Below are positions 61,072 to 64,000 of a stretch of DNA of 64,000 nucleotides, in pieces (the first letter of the stretch is position 1; each line of letters opens with the position of its first letter). The position numbers and the translations under genes are program-made. The stretch is from contig NZ_JACXBU010000008.1 in NCBI RefSeq assembly GCF_014700075.1, forward strand, positions 248,001-312,000, read 5' to 3'. The notes beneath the pieces are model-generated. The model made no database searches. It saw only the letters and a program-made list of their open reading frames with translations, and had not been told where the DNA came from. The DNA is from Pseudomonas sp. JM0905a (lineage in GTDB: Bacteria > Pseudomonadota > Gammaproteobacteria > Pseudomonadales > Pseudomonadaceae).

Positions 61072-61191
61072 GACTATAGAAGTACTTCCATATAATTATA
61101 AACTTGGTATATAAATCACCCCAGAGAACTACCGGCCTCTTCCAGATGCGCCGGTACAGAAGAGCTAATAATCAGCCGCCGGGTATCCAGC

Positions 61192-62814
61192 ATGTCGATC
61201 TACGATCAGGGCCTCGCCCCTGCTGCCGTCAACCACATCGCCCTCTCCCCCCTCAGCTTCATCGAGCGCACTGCCGCCGTTTACCCCCATTACCCGGCCG
61301 TGATCCACGGCTCCATTCGCCGCAACTGGGCGCAAACCTATGCGCGCTGCCGGCGTCTGGCGTCGGCCCTGGCCGGCCGTGGCATTGGCAAGGGTGACAC
61401 GGTGGCGGTGATGCTGCCGAACATCCCGCAGATGCTCGAGGCGCACTTTGGTGTGCCGATGATCGGCGCGGTGCTCAACACCCTGAACGTGCGTCTGGAC
61501 GCAGAAGCCATTGCCTTCATGCTGCAGCACGGCGAAGCCAAGGTGCTGATCACCGACCGCGAATTCCATGAGGTGATCCACGCCGCCATCGGCATGCTCG
61601 ACCACCCACCGCTGGTGATAGACGTCGAGGACCCGGAATACGGCGAGGGCGTGGCCGTGAGTGAGCTGGACTACGAAGCGCTCCTGGCGGAAGGCGACCC
61701 GGAATACGCCTGGCAATGGCCCGAGGATGAATGGCAGGCCATCTCCCTGAACTACACCTCTGGCACCACCGGAAATCCCAAGGGCGTGGTCTACCACCAC
61801 CGTGGCGCCTACCTGAACGCCCTTGGCAACCAGATGACCTGGAACATGGGCAACCATCCGGTCTACCTCTGGACGCTGCCGATGTTCCACTGCAACGGCT
61901 GGTGCTACCCCTGGACCGTAACCGCGCTGGCAGGCGTGCACGTCTTCCTGCGCCGGGTCGACCCGCAGAAAATCCTCAACCTGATTCGCGAGCACCAGGT
62001 CAGCCACCTGTGCGGTGCACCCATCGTGCTCAACGCCCTGGTCAACATGCCCGAATCGGCCAAGGCCGCCATCGACCACCCGGTGAACGCCATGGTGGCC
62101 GGCGCCGCGCCGCCGGCCAAGGTGATTGGTGCCGTAGAGGAAATGGGCATCCGCGTGACCCACGTCTATGGCCTCACCGAGGTTTACGGACCGGTGACCG
62201 TCTGTGCCTGGCACGAGGAATGGGACGAGCTGCCGCTGGAAGAGCGCGCCCGCATCAAGTCCCGCCAGGGTGTGCGCTACCCCACCCTGGAAGGCGTGAT
62301 GGTGGCTGACCCGAAGACCCTCGAACCTGTCCCTATGGACGGCCAGACCATCGGCGAGATCTTCATGCGCGGCAACACCGTCATGAAGGGCTACCTGAAA
62401 AATCCCAGCGCAACCAGCGAAGCCTTCGAGGGCGGCTGGTTCCACACCGGCGACCTGGCGGTCTGGCACCCGGATGGCTACGTGGAAATCCGCGACCGGT
62501 TGAAGGACATCATCATTTCCGGTGGCGAGAACATCTCCACCATCGAACTGGAAGGCGTGCTCTATCGCCACCCGGCGGTACTGGAAGCGGCCGTGGTGGC
62601 GCGCCCGGACGAAAAATGGGGTGAAACCCCCTGCGCCTTCATCACCCTCAAGGCCGACCAGCAGGAAACGCGTGAGACCGACATCATCGCTTTCTGCCGC
62701 GAACACCTGGCCGGTTTCAAGGTGCCGAGGACGGTGATCTTCACCCAGTTGCCGAAGACCTCCACCGGCAAGATCCAGAAGTACGTCCTGCGGGATAGGG
62801 CAAAGAACCTCTAA
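61192..62814 (+). CDS. Acyl-CoA synthetase (AMP-forming; medium-chain/AlkK-like)
   Basis: 540 residues of the ANL superfamily. The AMP-binding P-loop is YTSGTTGNPKGVVYHH (about 185-200). 'HVYGLTEVYGPVTVC' (motif A5), 'WFHTGDLAVWHPDGYVEIRDRLKDIIISGGENIS' (A7-A8) and the C-terminal 'LPKTSTGKIQKYVLRD' with the catalytic Lys are present. It activates a carboxylic acid to its CoA thioester, ready for beta-oxidation; chain length cannot be read with certainty. Motifs are like those of AlkK and short/medium-chain ligases. It is divergent from the sensor kinase. No strong Shine-Dalgarno is seen. Confidence 0.9.
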   Translation: MSIYDQGLAPAAVNHIALSPLSFIERTAAVYPHYPAVIHGSIRRNWAQTYARCRRLASALAGRGIGKGDTVAVMLPNIPQMLEAHFGVPMIGAVLNTLNVRLDAEAIAFMLQHGEAKVLITDREFHEVIHAAIGMLDHPPLVIDVEDPEYGEGVAVSELDYEALLAEGDPEYAWQWPEDEWQAISLNYTSGTTGNPKGVVYHHRGAYLNALGNQMTWNMGNHPVYLWTLPMFHCNGWCYPWTVTALAGVHVFLRRVDPQKILNLIREHQVSHLCGAPIVLNALVNMPESAKAAIDHPVNAMVAGAAPPAKVIGAVEEMGIRVTHVYGLTEVYGPVTVCAWHEEWDELPLEERARIKSRQGVRYPTLEGVMVADPKTLEPVPMDGQTIGEIFMRGNTVMKGYLKNPSATSEAFEGGWFHTGDLAVWHPDGYVEIRDRLKDIIISGGENISTIELEGVLYRHPAVLEAAVVARPDEKWGETPCAFITLKADQQETRETDIIAFCREHLAGFKVPRTVIFTQLPKTSTGKIQKYVLRDRAKNL

Positions 62815-62933
62815 CCCGCCTCCGGCAGCAGCCGGACACAGCAGAGCTTCAAGAACAGGGTGGCAGCCAGCGGTTGCCACCAAGGGCCGTCGCATGCCCG
62901 AGAAAGGGGCGGCGGCCGGCAACAGGCATCGAC

Positions 62934-62944
62934 AACAACAACAA
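62934..62944 (+). promoter_or_regulatory. CA motif (Hfq/Crc-type) upstream of the DUF485-actP operon
   Basis: AACAACAACAA, in the run GACAACAACAACAAGCGGAG, fits AANAANAA in overlapping registers and directly adjoins the GGAG Shine-Dalgarno of the DUF485 gene. This is the classical place for Hfq/Crc translational repression of secondary carbon-source uptake in Pseudomonas. Confidence 0.6.
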
Positions 62945-62956
62945 GCGGAGCCCGTC

Positions 62957-63286
62957 ATGAGTACCCACAACACACCTCACGTCCAAAGCTGCGACCGCAT
63001 CCGGTCTAACCCCAAGTTCCAACGTCTGGCACGCCAACGCGCAGTGCTCGCCTGGTCGCTCAGCGCCGTGGTGCTGGGCGTCTACTACCTGTTCATCATG
63101 CTGGTGGCCTTCGTCCCCGGCTGGTTGCACATGCCACTCTACGAGGGCAGCCACCTCAGTCGGGGCATCCCGCTGGGCGCCGCCATCATTGTCCTTTCCT
63201 GGCTGCTGACTGCCTGGTACGTGCGCAGCGCAAACACCCGTTTCGACAGCCTCAGCACAGAAATCCTCGCGGAGGCCCAGGCATGA
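62957..63286 (+). CDS. DUF485 family membrane protein (YjcH-like)
   Basis: 109 residues from the ATG at 62957, placed just after the CA motif and GGAG. Two membrane helices are visible: about 34-56 ('[22 protein letters not shown]') and 72-95. '[19 protein letters not shown]' is typical of DUF485. These small proteins are regularly cotranscribed with acetate or other solute:sodium symporters and probably assist them. The stop overlaps actP by 4 bp (ATGA), as in E. coli yjcH-actP. Confidence 0.92.
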   Translation: MSTHNTPHVQSCDRIRSNPKFQRLARQRAVLAWSLSAVVLGVYYLFIMLVAFVPGWLHMPLYEGSHLSRGIPLGAAIIVLSWLLTAWYVRSANTRFDSLSTEILAEAQA

Positions 63287-64000
63287 AAGCCCTCCTCGCC
63301 CTCTTCGCCCTGGCACCGCTGAGCGCCTTCGCAGACACCATCACCGCGCAGAAGCAACCGCTCAACCTGAATGCCATCGGCATGTTCTTCGTCTTCGTCC
63401 TCGCCACCCTGGCGATTACCTGGTGGGCCGCACGCCGCACCCGCTCCACTGCCGACTTCTACACCGCTGGCGGCGGTATCTCGGGCTTCCAGAATGGTCT
63501 TGCCATTGCCGGTGACTACATGTCCGCGGCCACCTTGCTGGGCCTGACCAGCCTGGTATTCACCAAGGGCTACGATGGCTTCGTCTACATCATCGGCTTC
63601 TTCGTCGGCTGGCCGGTGATCACCTTTCTGATGGCCGAGCGCCTGCGCAACCTGGGCAAGTACACCTTCGCCGACATCGTCTCCTACCGCCTTGACCAGA
63701 CCCGCGTACGCAGCTTCGCCGCCCTCGGCTCGCTGACCGTGGTCTGCTGCTACCTGATCGTACAGATGGTCGGCGCCGGTCAACTGATCAAGCTGCTGTT
63801 CGGCCTGGACTATCAGATGGCGGTGGTGGTGGTCGGTGTGCTGATGCTGGTCTACGTGATCTTCGGCGGCATGATCGCCACCACCTGGGTACAGATCGTC
63901 AAGGCCGTCCTGCTGCTGGCCGGTGGCACCACCCTGATGCTGATGGCCATGAGTGAGTTCGGCTTCAGCTTCGAGGAACTGGCTGGCCGCGCGGTGGAAA
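63283..64000 (+). CDS. actP: Cation/acetate symporter ActP, N-terminal part (truncated by window end)
   Basis: The frame runs from the ATG at 63283 to the window edge, giving 239 residues. The N-terminal signal-like segment (about 1-18, [17 protein letters not shown]) is usual for ActP. '[37 protein letters not shown]' (about 53-90) is the SSF-family Na+-site core. Then come '[19 protein letters not shown]' and '[16 protein letters not shown]'. It imports acetate and related short monocarboxylates with sodium or protons. The partner DUF485 gene overlaps by 4 bp. About 310 residues are outside the window. Confidence 0.93.
   Translation, partial: MKALLALFALAPLSAFADTITAQKQPLNLNAIGMFFVFVLATLAITWWAARRTRSTADFYTAGGGISGFQNGLAIAGDYMSAATLLGLTSLVFTKGYDGFVYIIGFFVGWPVITFLMAERLRNLGKYTFADIVSYRLDQTRVRSFAALGSLTVVCCYLIVQMVGAGQLIKLLFGLDYQMAVVVVGVLMLVYVIFGGMIATTWVQIVKAVLLLAGGTTLMLMAMSEFGFSFEELAGRAVE

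Noticed and set aside
61165-62973. Minus-strand open frame of 602 codons opposite the acyl-CoA ligase
   Set aside because: The plus-strand gene carries all ANL motifs; the opposite frame has no domains.
1-64000. tRNA, rRNA, prophage, insertion-sequence and CRISPR features
   Set aside because: Reading both strands showed no tRNA clover-leaf candidates, rRNA segments, transposase or integrase genes, or regularly spaced repeats. Computed scans (tRNAscan-SE, CRISPR finders) could not be run.

Overview
The window is a chromosomal segment of a Pseudomonas (Gammaproteobacteria). GC content is high throughout and gene blocks keep P. aeruginosa-like order: ygfZ/HDOD/tctDE-opdH-tctCBA, shaA-G with slyB-like, pdxH, dinG, ychJ, GST and quiP, pncB-nadE, dcd-mrp-metG, rnf-nth, and DUF485-actP. 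The blocks are joined differently from P. aeruginosa, so this is another species of the genus. No rRNA, tRNA, prophage, insertion sequence or CRISPR array was seen.

Layout. 1-2037: end of ygfZ, an HDOD protein and a periplasmic solute-binding protein. 2148-9712: tricarboxylate uptake, with the TctD/TctE two-component pair divergent from opdH (porin), tctC, tctB, tctA and an AbrB-family permease. 9793-13370 (minus): an OprP/OprO-type porin, then a tightly overlapping operon of KAS III-like enzyme, ECF sigma factor and zinc-binding anti-sigma factor. 13863-19155: single genes (HIT, LysR with divergent SDR, DUF488, lipoprotein, GAPDH, EamA exporter). 19240-24961 (minus): the Sha/Mrp cation/H+ antiporter operon shaAB-C-D-E-F-G. 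25194-42800: mostly envelope and housekeeping genes (glycine-zipper lipoprotein, pdxH, OmpA-family lipoproteins, serine hydrolase, large secreted glycoside hydrolase-like protein, dinG, a glycine-rich secreted protein, two tandem OmpA/TSP3 lipoproteins, two SEC-C proteins, GST, quiP acylase). 43119-49245: pncB-nadE, dcd, mrp and metG. 49522-54546: an overlapping rnfA-B-D-G-E-nth operon and a PA3496-family gene. 54780-57561: a polyamine-catabolism-type oxidase and gamma-glutamyl synthetase. 58079-64000: a PAS sensor kinase and FixJ-type regulator divergent from an acyl-CoA ligase, then DUF485-actP for acetate uptake, cut by the window end.

The most unusual locus is the Rnf-like operon. There is no rnfC between rnfB and rnfD. 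RnfB lacks its usual N-terminal membrane helix and carries a roughly 310-residue alanine-rich coiled-coil tail of RnfC type with four imperfect repeats. RnfA and RnfE have lost most of the cysteines that hold the intramembrane iron-sulfur cluster in canonical complexes. This looks like a reduced or repurposed Rnf complex. Other points of interest are a leader hairpin that hides the Shine-Dalgarno sequence of one of two tandem OmpA lipoprotein genes, AANAANAA (Hfq/Crc-type) motifs before the tricarboxylate and acetate uptake genes, operator-like palindromes before the sha operon and near 61052, and two families of dispersed intergenic repeats.
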